From Lachnospiraceae bacterium (GTDB lineage: Bacteria > Bacillota > Clostridia > Lachnospirales > Lachnospiraceae): 64,000 nt of DNA. The translations under genes and the position numbers were made by a program. Below the pieces are notes generated by a model. That model was not told where the DNA came from. It was given only the letters and a program-made list of their open reading frames with translations, and did no database searches. The stretch is from NCBI GenBank assembly GCA_015056795.1, contig SVFO01000004.1, forward strand, positions 65,677 through 129,676, in the 5' to 3' direction. Below, in pieces: positions 16,427 to 24,989 of this stretch. Numbering within the stretch: the stretch's first letter is position 1; every line of letters begins with the position of its first letter.

Positions 16427-17620
16427 TTAATACATCCGATAATTTCCGCTCAGTGCCAGGAATGCAAATAAGTACAGGCAATTGTCATAATATCTGCGAT
16501 CGCCCTTGCGCAGCGGCTCCTTCCAAAAACGAGATACCCACTGTGCTGCCAGCGCCTTCGTCTGATCAGGGCTTGTCAGGGAGATGGGGCCCTCTACTGC
16601 CAGCGCGCCCTGCGCCGTCGTCACAAGGATTCCCACGGGATGCAGTGCCTTAATGTCAAGCGGCGTTCCATCCACCTCGTATACGCGGAAGGGGTTGTCG
16701 CGATTGACCACGCCCAAGGTATACTGCAGACGCTCTGCGGCAACGCGCTGCCCTACGTCCACGTGATTCCACTCATAATCCAGTCCAATGTTTGCAACCG
16801 TACGGTATGCATCACTGTAAAACCAGTCATGTCTGTCCTTCGTCCAACGAAGCGGTCTTGCCATGGGACTTCCGTCAAACTCTGCATATTCCGAATTCAT
16901 GCCAGAAACGGGATGGCAGGCCTTCGCAAGATAAGCACGGCTGGCCTTTGCGGCCTCCTTCCAGAAGGGTCTGTCCTCTTCATAGGCCCACTCGGCAAAC
17001 AGCTCATAGAAATGAGGCAGATGATAGGATGGATCCGTATAGTCAATGCCCGGCACAAATAGAATCTGATGATTCTCATGATTCCACATGGGATAGCCCT
17101 GACGACCATTCTCGCCCTTGTGAAGCACGGCCCTCAGAATCTCCTTCGCCTCATGGGAATAGTTGAAAATTCCTTCGCCGTCGCCCCATCTGTGAGAGGC
17201 AAAAAACAGCGCCATTGCAAAAAACTCCTCGCCATCCGGTGCAGGACCCATGGCGTTCTTCTTTCCGTCCACGGCACAGGACCATGCAAAATATCCCTCG
17301 TTATAGCCATCCGACATGTACATATAGGTCTTCGCCCACTTCCAAATACGGTCGAACTCCTCCTTCATGTCCATCTGAACGCACATCATCATGCCATAGG
17401 ACATGCCCTCCGTACGCGCGTCATGGTTTCCCGTATCCTCAAGATACCCCATGTCATCGCCAACGGTAAAATAGACCTTGTCTGGTCCATAGAAAAACTC
17501 CTGCTTAATCTGTTCTAATCGTTCCTGAATCTCTTTCTCCGTCTTTCCAATTTCCGCAAACACGTTGCGGTATGTCTGCTTCTTCAACTCTTCTTCCTCC
17601 AAACTGTTATAATAACCCAC
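16427..17620 (-). CDS. GH8 reducing-end xylose-releasing exo-oligoxylanase (Rex)
   Basis: 397 residues, in line with characterised Rex enzymes, which release xylose from the reducing end of xylo-oligosaccharides. Family landmarks are GYLEDTGNHDARTEGMSYGM with the acidic pair, YFAWSC, GPAPDGEEFFAMALFFASHR, and DPSYHLPHFYELFA. There is no signal peptide, so it acts in the cytoplasm. The longest start is GTG 17620, with AAGGG only a few bases upstream and a leader of about nine bases from the predicted transcript start. An in-frame TTG at 17587 has a better GGAGG site at eight bases and may be the true start. It is the first gene of the xylan cluster. Confidence 0.92.
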   Translation of the reverse strand: MGYYNSLEEEELKKQTYRNVFAEIGKTEKEIQERLEQIKQEFFYGPDKVYFTVGDDMGYLEDTGNHDARTEGMSYGMMMCVQMDMKEEFDRIWKWAKTYMYMSDGYNEGYFAWSCAVDGKKNAMGPAPDGEEFFAMALFFASHRWGDGEGIFNYSHEAKEILRAVLHKGENGRQGYPMWNHENHQILFVPGIDYTDPSYHLPHFYELFAEWAYEEDRPFWKEAAKASRAYLAKACHPVSGMNSEYAEFDGSPMARPLRWTKDRHDWFYSDAYRTVANIGLDYEWNHVDVGQRVAAERLQYTLGVVNRDNPFRVYEVDGTPLDIKALHPVGILVTTAQGALAVEGPISLTSPDQTKALAAQWVSRFWKEPLRKGDRRYYDNCLYLFAFLALSGNYRMY

Positions 17621-17635
17621 TTTCCCTTATATACT

Positions 17636-17664
17636 ATCTTAATATGCCTGCCCCAAAAGGTCAA
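17636..17664 (-). promoter_or_regulatory. Promoter of the xylan-oligosaccharide cluster
   Basis: Minus strand: TTGACC (17659-17664), a 17-base spacer and TAAGAT (17636-17641). The predicted start is near 17629, giving a very short leader to GTG 17620 and a normal one to TTG 17587. I see no convincing catabolite-repression (cre) site. Confidence 0.55.
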
Positions 17665-17716
17665 TGCCAATCCTACTTAAAACATGCCAAAATCTTTACA
17701 AAAATTGCGGATTAAA

Positions 17717-17742
17717 AAACCCGAGGCGTAAACCTCGGGTTT
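17717..17742 (-). terminator. Terminator of the BceB-like gene
   Basis: Perfect 10-bp stem 17717-17726 with 17733-17742, 6-base loop. On the minus strand it is followed by TTTTTTAAT. It ends the two-component/ABC operon 12 bases after its last stop codon. Confidence 0.9.
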
Positions 17743-17753
17743 TGACTTAAGCT

Positions 17754-19814
17754 TTATTGTTCGTTTCCGCTGACAATGCGGTAGTATACCTTGGCGGTGA
17801 GTCCATAGAGGATTGCATAGAAAACGCCAAACAGCAGGAAGGCTGCGATGGTAAGAAGAATCAGGAGCTTCAGGTTCTGTATATACAAAAGCCTCAAAAT
17901 TCTCCAAATCATTGGGAAGGCAAAGGCCGTGTGAATCCCCGCAAGCACCAGCGGCGCGAAGAAAACGGTCAAAACCTGCGAGCTAATGCTCTTTTGGATG
18001 TCCTTCTTCGTCATGCCAACCTTCTGCATGATTTCGAAGCGCTTTTGATCCTCATAGCCTTCGGAAATCTGCTTGTAGTAAATGATGAGTACCATGGCAA
18101 AAATAAACAGAATGCTCAGGATAATGCCAATAAAGAAAACGCCTCCATACAGTCCAACCATTTCATCAAAATCCGCAATCTTACAGGTGCTGTAGTAGGA
18201 ATATCCACCGCTCTCCTCCTTGATGAAGGAAAGCTCATCTCTACGGAACAGACCACTGCGAAGGTGATTATATACCTCGATAACCTTCTCCTTACTCTCA
18301 TCCAAATCACATCCGTAGTACCAATTGAGCACCATGTCGCTCGTTCCGTCTTCCTTCACCTGAAGCAAGGGATTGAAGATACTAAGGTCAGGCACGACCA
18401 GAACAAACACGGGAATCACGGATGCCTCCAGCTCGCCTATTGGGAACATCTCCTTTAAGACCTGTTTGATCCTCCAATCCTTTCCCCAAAGGGAGAAGAT
18501 TGATTCGTGATACTTTCCGTCGGTCGAATAAATTAATGCTTCGTCGTCACTAAGTGTAACATTGGTTTCCATGATGCGATTATAATCATCACTTGAGACT
18601 ACGACCAGATACTTTAATCTGTCGATCTGTGCAATGTCACTGATTCCATTCAGCTCCTCCTCAATATCCCTTCCATCCAAGACCTGCGTGCCCTCAATCA
18701 CAACCGTTGTCTCGAGATAAATATAATGCAAAACATTCTCTGGGGTCACGCCCTCATTTTCAAAGATTTGATTGATCGCCGTAAACAGCTGTTCATTTCC
18801 GTCGTTTTCCAAAACGGACAGCTTGGGCGGATGCAGGGAAATCTCCATGTCTCTGCAAAAGCGTCCATTGATCGTATCCTGCAGTCCAAAATACATGCAG
18901 CTGGAGGCGGAAAGCATTACCAGCACCATGGTACAGAGAACGCAGATGCTCGCAAGGCCTGCACCATTTCTTCTCATGCGGAAAATCATGGAGGAGACGG
19001 ACACAAAGTGGTTCTTTTGATAATAATACTTCTTATTGTTCTTTAAGATCCTGCAAAGGGCAACGGAGCCTGCGATAAACAGGAAATAAGTCGCCACAAT
19101 TACCATGATCACCGCAATAAAGAAGGCAAACAGCGCAGTCAAGGGTGCCTTGATGGTACATGAGATGACATAAGCAGTCACAAGGATGATCAATCCTAGG
19201 ATCGCCAGCACCCAATTTGTCTTAGGCGGCTTTTCCCCGAGCTTTTCACTCTGGAACAGCTCTAGGGATTTCGTCAGCTGTACGGTGATCAGGGATTTTA
19301 CCATGAGAAGCAGGAAGATAAATCCAAACATGCCTGTGGTAAAAAAGATGGCCTTTCCATCCACGCGGAATGCATAGTCAACTTCACTCAGCACAATGTT
19401 CGCCAGCAGAAGCTCCGCAAGCTTTGAGAATAGAATTCCACAAATCAATCCTCCGCCCAGTCCTATGATCCCAGAGAATACGGACTCCCAAAGAACGATC
19501 CTGCGTAGTCCGCGCTTTCCCATGCCGAGGACGTGATACAAACCAAATTCCTTATATCTGCGACGATTCAGAAAGGAATTCGAATACAGTAAAAACAGAA
19601 ACGCAAACACCGCAATAACAAATTTAGCTAGTCCCAGACAGGTTGCAACATTACCGCCGCCCTTGAATTCCTTCATCAGGGGGCTGTCGCCCAGGCTGTG
19701 CATGATGTAAAACATCATCACGATAACGATACAGGTCAAAAGATACGGAAAATAGATTTGTCCGTTCTTCTTAATTCCGCTTAGTGCAAGCTTTGGAAAG
19801 AAGGGCCCTCTCAT
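17754..19814 (-). CDS. BceB-type ABC transporter permease
   Basis: 686 residues, the usual size of BceB permeases. These pair with a BceA ATPase and a BceS kinase to sense and remove peptide antibiotics from lipid II-cycle intermediates. There are ten expected membrane helices: one at the N-terminus, an FtsX-like block of three (about 55-185), more up to about 305, a large extracellular domain (about 315-545) between helices 7 and 8, and a final FtsX-like block. The start ATG overlaps the BceA-like stop by four bases (ATGA), so translation is coupled. A strong terminator follows. The name BceB is a family-level call; the peptide sensed is unknown. Confidence 0.92.
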   Translation of the reverse strand: MRGPFFPKLALSGIKKNGQIYFPYLLTCIVIVMMFYIMHSLGDSPLMKEFKGGGNVATCLGLAKFVIAVFAFLFLLYSNSFLNRRRYKEFGLYHVLGMGKRGLRRIVLWESVFSGIIGLGGGLICGILFSKLAELLLANIVLSEVDYAFRVDGKAIFFTTGMFGFIFLLLMVKSLITVQLTKSLELFQSEKLGEKPPKTNWVLAILGLIILVTAYVISCTIKAPLTALFAFFIAVIMVIVATYFLFIAGSVALCRILKNNKKYYYQKNHFVSVSSMIFRMRRNGAGLASICVLCTMVLVMLSASSCMYFGLQDTINGRFCRDMEISLHPPKLSVLENDGNEQLFTAINQIFENEGVTPENVLHYIYLETTVVIEGTQVLDGRDIEEELNGISDIAQIDRLKYLVVVSSDDYNRIMETNVTLSDDEALIYSTDGKYHESIFSLWGKDWRIKQVLKEMFPIGELEASVIPVFVLVVPDLSIFNPLLQVKEDGTSDMVLNWYYGCDLDESKEKVIEVYNHLRSGLFRRDELSFIKEESGGYSYYSTCKIADFDEMVGLYGGVFFIGIILSILFIFAMVLIIYYKQISEGYEDQKRFEIMQKVGMTKKDIQKSISSQVLTVFFAPLVLAGIHTAFAFPMIWRILRLLYIQNLKLLILLTIAAFLLFGVFYAILYGLTAKVYYRIVSGNEQ

Positions 19815-20575
19815 GCTCTCTCACCTCCTGCCTGAAGTAAGGTCAGGGTGTCAGAGATTTTCTGATAGAACTGCTCTCTCGTATTCTCACCGCGATATAC
19901 TTGATGGAATACCTCGCCATCCTTGATGAACAGAACCCTTTCCGCATGGCTTGCTGCCTTGACTGAGTGCGTTACCATGAGAATGGTCTGTCCATCCTTG
20001 TTGATTTCAGAAAACAGACTCAAAAGCTCGTCCGTAGATTTGGAATCCAATGCGCCAGTCGGCTCGTCCGCAAGTAGGATCTGCGGATGGTTCATCAGCG
20101 CTCTTGCCACGGCAACTCTTTGCTTTTGACCACCTGAAATTTCGTAGGGATATTTCTTCAGAAGCTCTGAGATGCCCAGCTTTTTTGCGATGGGCGCAAG
20201 GCGCTCCGTCATTTCCTGATGGCCCTTTCTTGCAAGCACCATAGGAAGAAAAATGTTATCCTCCAAAGAGAAGGTGTCCAGCAAATTGAATTCCTGGAAC
20301 ACAAATCCCAAATGATCTCTTCGAAACTCTGCGAGATCATTCTCCTTGATCTTCGAGGTCTCCGTTCCATTGAGGATGACCTTGCCTGCCGTCGGCTTAT
20401 CCAGCGATGCCAAAATATTCAAAAGGGTCGTCTTTCCGGAACCAGACTCACCCATGATGGCAACATACTCGCCCTCTTCCACGGTGAAATTCACGTCCTT
20501 TAATGCTTCCACCTTATTGCCACCAAATCTTGTGACGTACACCTTCTTCAAATGTTCAACCGTAAGTAAACCCAT
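19811..20575 (-). CDS. BceA-type ABC transporter ATP-binding protein
   Basis: 254 residues. Walker A is GESGSGKTTLL, the signature is SGGQKQR, Walker B is ILLADEPTGALD, and the H-loop is VTHS. The pattern belongs to the MacB/BceA/LolD group that drives FtsX-type permeases. AAGGAGG lies nine bases before ATG 20575. It lies downstream of the histidine kinase after a 157-base gap that could hold the stress-inducible transporter promoter regulated by the neighbouring response regulator. I cannot place clear -35 and -10 boxes there. It overlaps the permease by four bases. Confidence 0.95.
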   Translation of the reverse strand: MGLLTVEHLKKVYVTRFGGNKVEALKDVNFTVEEGEYVAIMGESGSGKTTLLNILASLDKPTAGKVILNGTETSKIKENDLAEFRRDHLGFVFQEFNLLDTFSLEDNIFLPMVLARKGHQEMTERLAPIAKKLGISELLKKYPYEISGGQKQRVAVARALMNHPQILLADEPTGALDSKSTDELLSLFSEINKDGQTILMVTHSVKAASHAERVLFIKDGEVFHQVYRGENTREQFYQKISDTLTLLQAGGERA

Positions 20576-20732
20576 TACCTTATGCCTCCTTGCTTTGCAT
20601 TCCCTTGATGAATGCCTTTTGTTTTCATTTCTTTGCCTTACAACGAAAGCTTACCACGAAAAGCATCCCATCTCCATTGCATCATCTTACAAAGCAAGTT
20701 CCAATTCTAACGTTTTTGTCACGTTTCCTGAT

Positions 20733-21713
20733 TTATTCATGAATCGTCTTTTTCTGACTTAAGTCAAGATACATGGTCGTTCCCTCGCCAAGCTTGGATT
20801 CCGCCCAGATCTTCACGCCAAGGTTATCACAAATCTTTTTGCATAAGAATAGGCCAATCCCGCTGGCATGCTTGTCCTCCCTGCCTCGAAAGCCCGTGTA
20901 GCCCTTCTCAAAAATTCTTGGAAGATCCTCGGGCGTGATGCCAAAGCCCGTGTCCCTAATGGATAGAACCTGCTTCTCCGACACCTCAATGGTAATCCCA
21001 CCCTCGGCCGTATACTTGAGCGCATTGGACAGGAGCTGCTCCAAAACAAAGGCCAGCCACTTTTCATCCGTCACGACTGTTTGCTCCGTGCCTTCATAGC
21101 TAAGGCTTAAGGATCTGCCAATAAACTGACTGGCAAATTTTCTAAGGCATCCCTTGATCACGCCATCCAGCGCAATCTCACGGAACACATAGTCCGTGGA
21201 TTCACTGCCAAGCCGTAAATAGGTCAATACCATCTCCACATACTGTTCAATGCGGAACAGGTCCTCCGTCAATGCTCTGGCCGTGGGGCTGTCTTCTGCC
21301 TGCAGGCGAAGGCGCATGGACGCAATCGGTGTCTTAATCTGATGCACCCAGGTCGTGTAATAATCGATGGAATCCGTCATCTTTTTCTGGTGCTCTAAAC
21401 GCTCTTCCCCTGCGCGCTCCATGACAAGCCGTATCAGCTCGACATAGTCCTGATCATCCTGCTTTTGATACTTTTTTAGGCTCTCCATCAAGTAATCCGG
21501 AAGATTTTGGAGCAACATCAATTCTTCGTGCTTTGCCCGATATTTTCGATACTCATAAATGAATGTGCCCATAAGTAGCAAAGCGCAGAAAACCGTTGGA
21601 TACAAGACTGCCTCCAACGGAAAATGATATAACGCAAAGGTTACAAAATAGATGCAGGCGCAGGCCAAGAACACGATCACGATGGCCTGCTTCTCCTTCA
21701 AGTACCGCCACAT
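20733..21713 (-). CDS. BceS-like intramembrane-sensing histidine kinase
   Basis: 326 residues from ATG 21713. Two closely spaced membrane helices (about 12-30 and 36-55) with almost no extracellular loop are the mark of intramembrane-sensing kinases. The phospho-acceptor His lies in WVHQIKTPIASM. The ATPase domain has LSNALKYT (N box), DTGFGITPEDLPRIFEKG (G1/F box) and SGIGLFLCK (G2). The frame stays open for about 180 bases upstream, but AAGGAGG lies eight bases before this ATG, so the shorter form is the gene. It is expected to receive its signal from the BceAB transporter rather than bind peptide itself. Confidence 0.93.
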   Translation of the reverse strand: MWRYLKEKQAIVIVFLACACIYFVTFALYHFPLEAVLYPTVFCALLLMGTFIYEYRKYRAKHEELMLLQNLPDYLMESLKKYQKQDDQDYVELIRLVMERAGEERLEHQKKMTDSIDYYTTWVHQIKTPIASMRLRLQAEDSPTARALTEDLFRIEQYVEMVLTYLRLGSESTDYVFREIALDGVIKGCLRKFASQFIGRSLSLSYEGTEQTVVTDEKWLAFVLEQLLSNALKYTAEGGITIEVSEKQVLSIRDTGFGITPEDLPRIFEKGYTGFRGREDKHASGIGLFLCKKICDNLGVKIWAESKLGEGTTMYLDLSQKKTIHE

Positions 21714-21726
21714 GTTTTCTTCCTCC

Positions 21727-22404
21727 TTATGCTTGAGGAATGATATAGCCTTGGCCGAATTTGGTTTCGATGAAGCCTTCGAGGCCGGCGGTTTCGAGCT
21801 TCTTGCGAAGGCGGCCAACATTGACGGTGAGGGCGTTTTCGTCCACGAAGGCGTCGGTCTGCCAGAGGGCTTCCATGAGCTTTTCACGGCTGACAATCTT
21901 GCCCTTGTTTTTCATGAGCACTAAAAGAATACGGAATTCATTTTTAGACAAGGGAATCTTCTCTCCGTTATAGCTCAGGCTTCCTTCCTCGGTATTGAGG
22001 AGCGCGCCGCGATGCTCCAGTACGGGAACGCTGTCTCCAAAATCGTAGGTTCGTCTAAGAAGTGCTTGTACCTTCGCGACAAGCACGCTCCCGTCAAAGG
22101 GCTTCGCGATAAAGTCATCCGCACCCATGGTCATGGCCATGACGATGTTCATGTTGTCCGCTGCTGAAGATACAAAGATGATCGGCACCTTGGAGGTTGC
22201 ACGGATCTCCTTGCACCAATGATATCCATTCATGAAGGGCAGGGAAATGTCAAGAAGCACAAGGTGCGGATCATACTCCGCAAACTCTGCCGTCACCTTG
22301 CGGAAGTCCGTGACAATGCGTACGTCCATGTCCCAGCTACGCAGCTGCTCGGCCACTGCCTCCCGTATTCCTGGTTCATCTTCCACAATTAAAATCTTAT
22401 ACAT
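21727..22404 (-). CDS. BceR-like OmpR-family response regulator
   Basis: 225 residues. The receiver domain holds the acidic pair near residues 8-9, the phospho-acceptor Asp in LVLLDISLP (about 52), Ser in FVSSA and Lys in FIAKPFDGS. The C-terminal winged helix (about 125-225) ends in VGRLRKKLE and GQGYII, the usual OmpR landmarks. It is the first gene of the RSAB set, 13 bases before the kinase, and has its own promoter. AGGGA precedes the ATG by six bases. It likely activates the transporter genes under peptide stress. Confidence 0.94.
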   Translation of the reverse strand: MYKILIVEDEPGIREAVAEQLRSWDMDVRIVTDFRKVTAEFAEYDPHLVLLDISLPFMNGYHWCKEIRATSKVPIIFVSSAADNMNIVMAMTMGADDFIAKPFDGSVLVAKVQALLRRTYDFGDSVPVLEHRGALLNTEEGSLSYNGEKIPLSKNEFRILLVLMKNKGKIVSREKLMEALWQTDAFVDENALTVNVGRLRKKLETAGLEGFIETKFGQGYIIPQA

Positions 22405-22499
22405 CGTATCCCTGCCTTTCTATCTCGCAATTTCTGTATTCTGTCCAAGGCCAATTATTTGCAATTGCTCCCTACAAACAAGCAATAGAACCTCTCCTA

Positions 22500-22529
22500 A
22501 GTATAAGGGATTTCCTGCTTTCTTGTCAA
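22500..22529 (-). promoter_or_regulatory. Promoter of the two-component/ABC operon
   Basis: Minus strand: TTGACA (22524-22529), an 18-base spacer and TATACT (22500-22505). The -35 box abuts the stop codon of the amidase gene. The predicted start is near 22493, about 90 bases before the response-regulator ATG. Confidence 0.7.
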
Positions 22530-22530
22530 C

Positions 22531-23055
22531 TTACAGGCTCTCTAAAATCCCCGTTGCAATCGCCTTTGCCACATCATCAAAACGGCTGTCCAGCAAGGCA
22601 TTATCTGCATCCGTGTTAATGAATCCAACCTCCACGAGAACCGCTGGCATACGGGTTCTTCGAAGCACGGCAAGATTCGGCCGTTCCGTAATGCCCTGAT
22701 TGGCAAAGCCCACCTTTTCCAGCTCCGCATTGATGTTTTTTGCCATCCGCGCCGCCAGCCCATATTTATTATAAACAAGGCTCTCGATCCCTGTATATTG
22801 ATTGGGATAGGGGCTGGAATTGCGGTGAATGGAAACAAAATAATCCGCGCCGACCTGATTCGCCTCCGCCGCCTTCTGCGCGGGCGATTCATAGACGTCC
22901 GTCGTTCGTGTGTAATAAACCTCCTGCCCGTTCTCCTCCAAGATTCTCCCTATTGCCAACACCAGATTTAGCGCGTCATCCTTTTCCTGTCTCCCCTGAT
23001 AGGTGGCCCCGGGATTCTCGCCCCCGTGCCCCGCATCTAAAGCTATCAAAGCCAT
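22531..23055 (-). CDS. N-acetylmuramoyl-L-alanine amidase (Amidase_3)
   Basis: 174 residues. It contains the zinc-site motifs of the Amidase_3 fold: ALDAGHGG with the first His, a Glu near residue 24, SIHRNSS with the second His, and VEVGFINT with the catalytic Glu. It cleaves the bond between N-acetylmuramic acid and the stem peptide. The frame is open further upstream, but ATG 23055 directly precedes the domain and has AGGAGG seven bases before it. No signal peptide is seen, so export is unexplained; a non-classical route or action on cytoplasmic turnover fragments is possible. It follows the ABC exporter genes after a hairpin-family copy. Confidence 0.9.
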   Translation of the reverse strand: MALIALDAGHGGENPGATYQGRQEKDDALNLVLAIGRILEENGQEVYYTRTTDVYESPAQKAAEANQVGADYFVSIHRNSSPYPNQYTGIESLVYNKYGLAARMAKNINAELEKVGFANQGITERPNLAVLRRTRMPAVLVEVGFINTDADNALLDSRFDDVAKAIATGILESL

Positions 23056-23151
23056 AAAAAACCTCCTGCATCTCATAAGCCAAAGCATCGCTTCACCCCT
23101 ATGATATGCAGGAGATTTCCTACTGTTACAGTTTGTTTTCATTCTTAGTGA

Positions 23152-23209
23152 GCAGGGCTGGATCATCTTTCCAGTAACCATTTGACCTGAAAAGATAATC
23201 CAGCCCTGC
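23152..23209 (-). repeat. Intergenic long-hairpin element, copy 4 (divergent arms)
   Basis: A 23-bp stem (23152-23174 with 23187-23209) around a 12-base loop. Read on the minus strand, the upper stem and loop match copies 1 and 2: TGGAT, TCTTT, GGTCAAA, TTAC, GAAAGATGATCCA. The lower arms (GCAGGGC and GCCCTGC) differ from the other copies. The two non-Watson-Crick positions are both U-G on the minus strand. There is no T-run, so it is not an ordinary terminator. Confidence 0.6.
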
Positions 23210-23231
23210 CCTAAACATGAAATTTGATGTC

Positions 23232-24989
23232 TCACCCTGCGAACTGGCTTTGATACAGGTTCGCGTAGAATCCGTTTTGCGCAAGCAGTGTCTCATGATT
23301 ACCCTGCTCGATGATGTTTCCATCCCGCATGACAAGGATCACGTCAGCCTCGCGAATGGTGGAAAGTCTGTGTGCTACGATAAAGCTGGTTCTGCCCTCC
23401 ATCATCTTTGCGAATGCCTTCTGAATCCTGATCTCCGTTCTGGTATCGATGGAGCTTGTCGCCTCATCCAGAATTAACATAGGCGGCAGACAAAGCATAA
23501 CTCTTGCGATACAAAGAAGCTGCTTTTGCCCCTGAGAAAGACTTCCGCCATCCTCGGTAATCACAGTTTGATAGCCCTGAGGAAGACGCTTGATAAAGCT
23601 GTGTGCATGTGCTGCCTTTGCAGCCGCCTTGACCTCTTCCTCCGTGGCATCTGGCTTTCCCATGCGGATGTTGTCTAAGATTGTTCCGCTTCGAAGCCAG
23701 GTCTCCTGAAGCACCATGCCATAATTGGTTCTTAGGCTTCCTCTGGTCAAATGCCGTATGTCATTTCCATCCACGGAAATGCTTCCGGAATTCACGTCGT
23801 AGAACCGCATCAGCAAGTTAATGACCGTCGTCTTGCCACAGCCCGTCGGACCAACGATGGCAACTCTCTGACCAGGCTTTACGGACAGGTTGAAGTTCTC
23901 AATAAGCTTCTTCTCAGGCACATAGGAGAAGTAAACATCCTTCAGCTCCACATTGCCTTTTGCCTCGCCCAGTGTCACCGCATCCTCATCCTCGGGAACC
24001 TGCGGCTCCTGATCAATCAATGCGAATACTCTGGAGGCACACACAAAGGCATTTTGCAGCTCCGTGACAACGCCAGAAATCTCATTAAAGGGCTTCGTGT
24101 ACTGATTTGCATAGCGCAGGAAGCAGGATAGCCTACCGACGGAAATACCGCCGCGAATGGCCAGGAATGCGCCAAAAATACCTACGCCCGCATATACAAG
24201 GCTATTGACAAAACGCGTACAGGGGTTCACCAACGAGGAATAAAAGGTCGCCTTTAAGGAACACTTCTGCAGCCTTCCATTGATTTCTCTGAACCGTTCC
24301 TTCACCTCTTCTTCGCGAGAGAACATGCGAACGACCTTCTGGTTCCCTACCATTTCATCAATCAGAGCCGTCTGTTCTCCCCTGGTTTTGCTCTGCTCCT
24401 GGAACATGTCATGCGTGTGTGTCGCAATAAACTTTGCGACAAGGAAGGATACGGGCGTCAGGCACACCACGACGAGCGTAATGGGGATATTATAAATCAA
24501 CATGAAGATCAAGGTTCCACCGATCGTAAGCACTCCCGTAAAGAGCTGCGTAAAGCCCATGAGAAGTCCATCCGCGAAGGTATCTACGTCCGCAATCACG
24601 CGGCTTACGATGTCTCCTGCGGGATGCTGGTCAAGGTAGCTAAGGGGCAGGATTTCCAGCTTTTGAAAGGCATCTCTTCGAATATCCTGCACCACATGAT
24701 AGCAGGTATAATTGTTGCAGGTATTCATGATCCATTGTGCAAGAGCCGTCACCAGCATGGCAATTCCAATTTTCTTCACAACCTCTAAAATTCCTGCCAT
24801 ATCAACCTCATCAGGTCCAATCATGAGGTCAATGGCATCTCCCGTAAGGATGGGAATGTAGAGGGTTAACGCTACCGTCACTGCCGCCAACACAAAGGAC
24901 AGTAGCATTACGAACCAGTATTTTCGGATATAGTGAAAGACCTTTTTCCAGGTTGCTTTCTTGTCATAAGAGGATTTTTCCTTAGCCAA
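23232..24989 (-). CDS. ABC exporter half-transporter, subunit B of a heterodimer
   Basis: 585 residues: six membrane helices (about 25-320) then an ATPase domain (about 340-585). Walker A is GPTGCGKTTVINLL, the signature is LSQGQKQLL (usual form LSGGQ, here Q for the second G), Walker B is MLILDEATSSID, and the H-loop is VAHRLST. The start is TTG 24989, overlapping the upstream half-transporter by eight bases; AAGGGGG precedes it. The two genes form a heterodimeric type IV exporter similar to multidrug or lipid exporters. The substrate is unknown; no peptide or toxin gene is attached. Confidence 0.9.
   Translation of the reverse strand: MAKEKSSYDKKATWKKVFHYIRKYWFVMLLSFVLAAVTVALTLYIPILTGDAIDLMIGPDEVDMAGILEVVKKIGIAMLVTALAQWIMNTCNNYTCYHVVQDIRRDAFQKLEILPLSYLDQHPAGDIVSRVIADVDTFADGLLMGFTQLFTGVLTIGGTLIFMLIYNIPITLVVVCLTPVSFLVAKFIATHTHDMFQEQSKTRGEQTALIDEMVGNQKVVRMFSREEEVKERFREINGRLQKCSLKATFYSSLVNPCTRFVNSLVYAGVGIFGAFLAIRGGISVGRLSCFLRYANQYTKPFNEISGVVTELQNAFVCASRVFALIDQEPQVPEDEDAVTLGEAKGNVELKDVYFSYVPEKKLIENFNLSVKPGQRVAIVGPTGCGKTTVINLLMRFYDVNSGSISVDGNDIRHLTRGSLRTNYGMVLQETWLRSGTILDNIRMGKPDATEEEVKAAAKAAHAHSFIKRLPQGYQTVITEDGGSLSQGQKQLLCIARVMLCLPPMLILDEATSSIDTRTEIRIQKAFAKMMEGRTSFIVAHRLSTIREADVILVMRDGNIIEQGNHETLLAQNGFYANLYQSQFAG

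Noticed and set aside
20576..20732. A defined BceR-type operator and promoter before the ATPase gene
   Set aside because: AACGTGAC/ACGTT and TTGTAAG fragments are present, but no pair of boxes or palindrome was convincing enough to mark.
22531..23235. A longer amidase beginning at 23235
   Set aside because: The extra 60 codons cover hairpin copy 4 and resemble no signal peptide or domain; AGGAGG marks ATG 23055.
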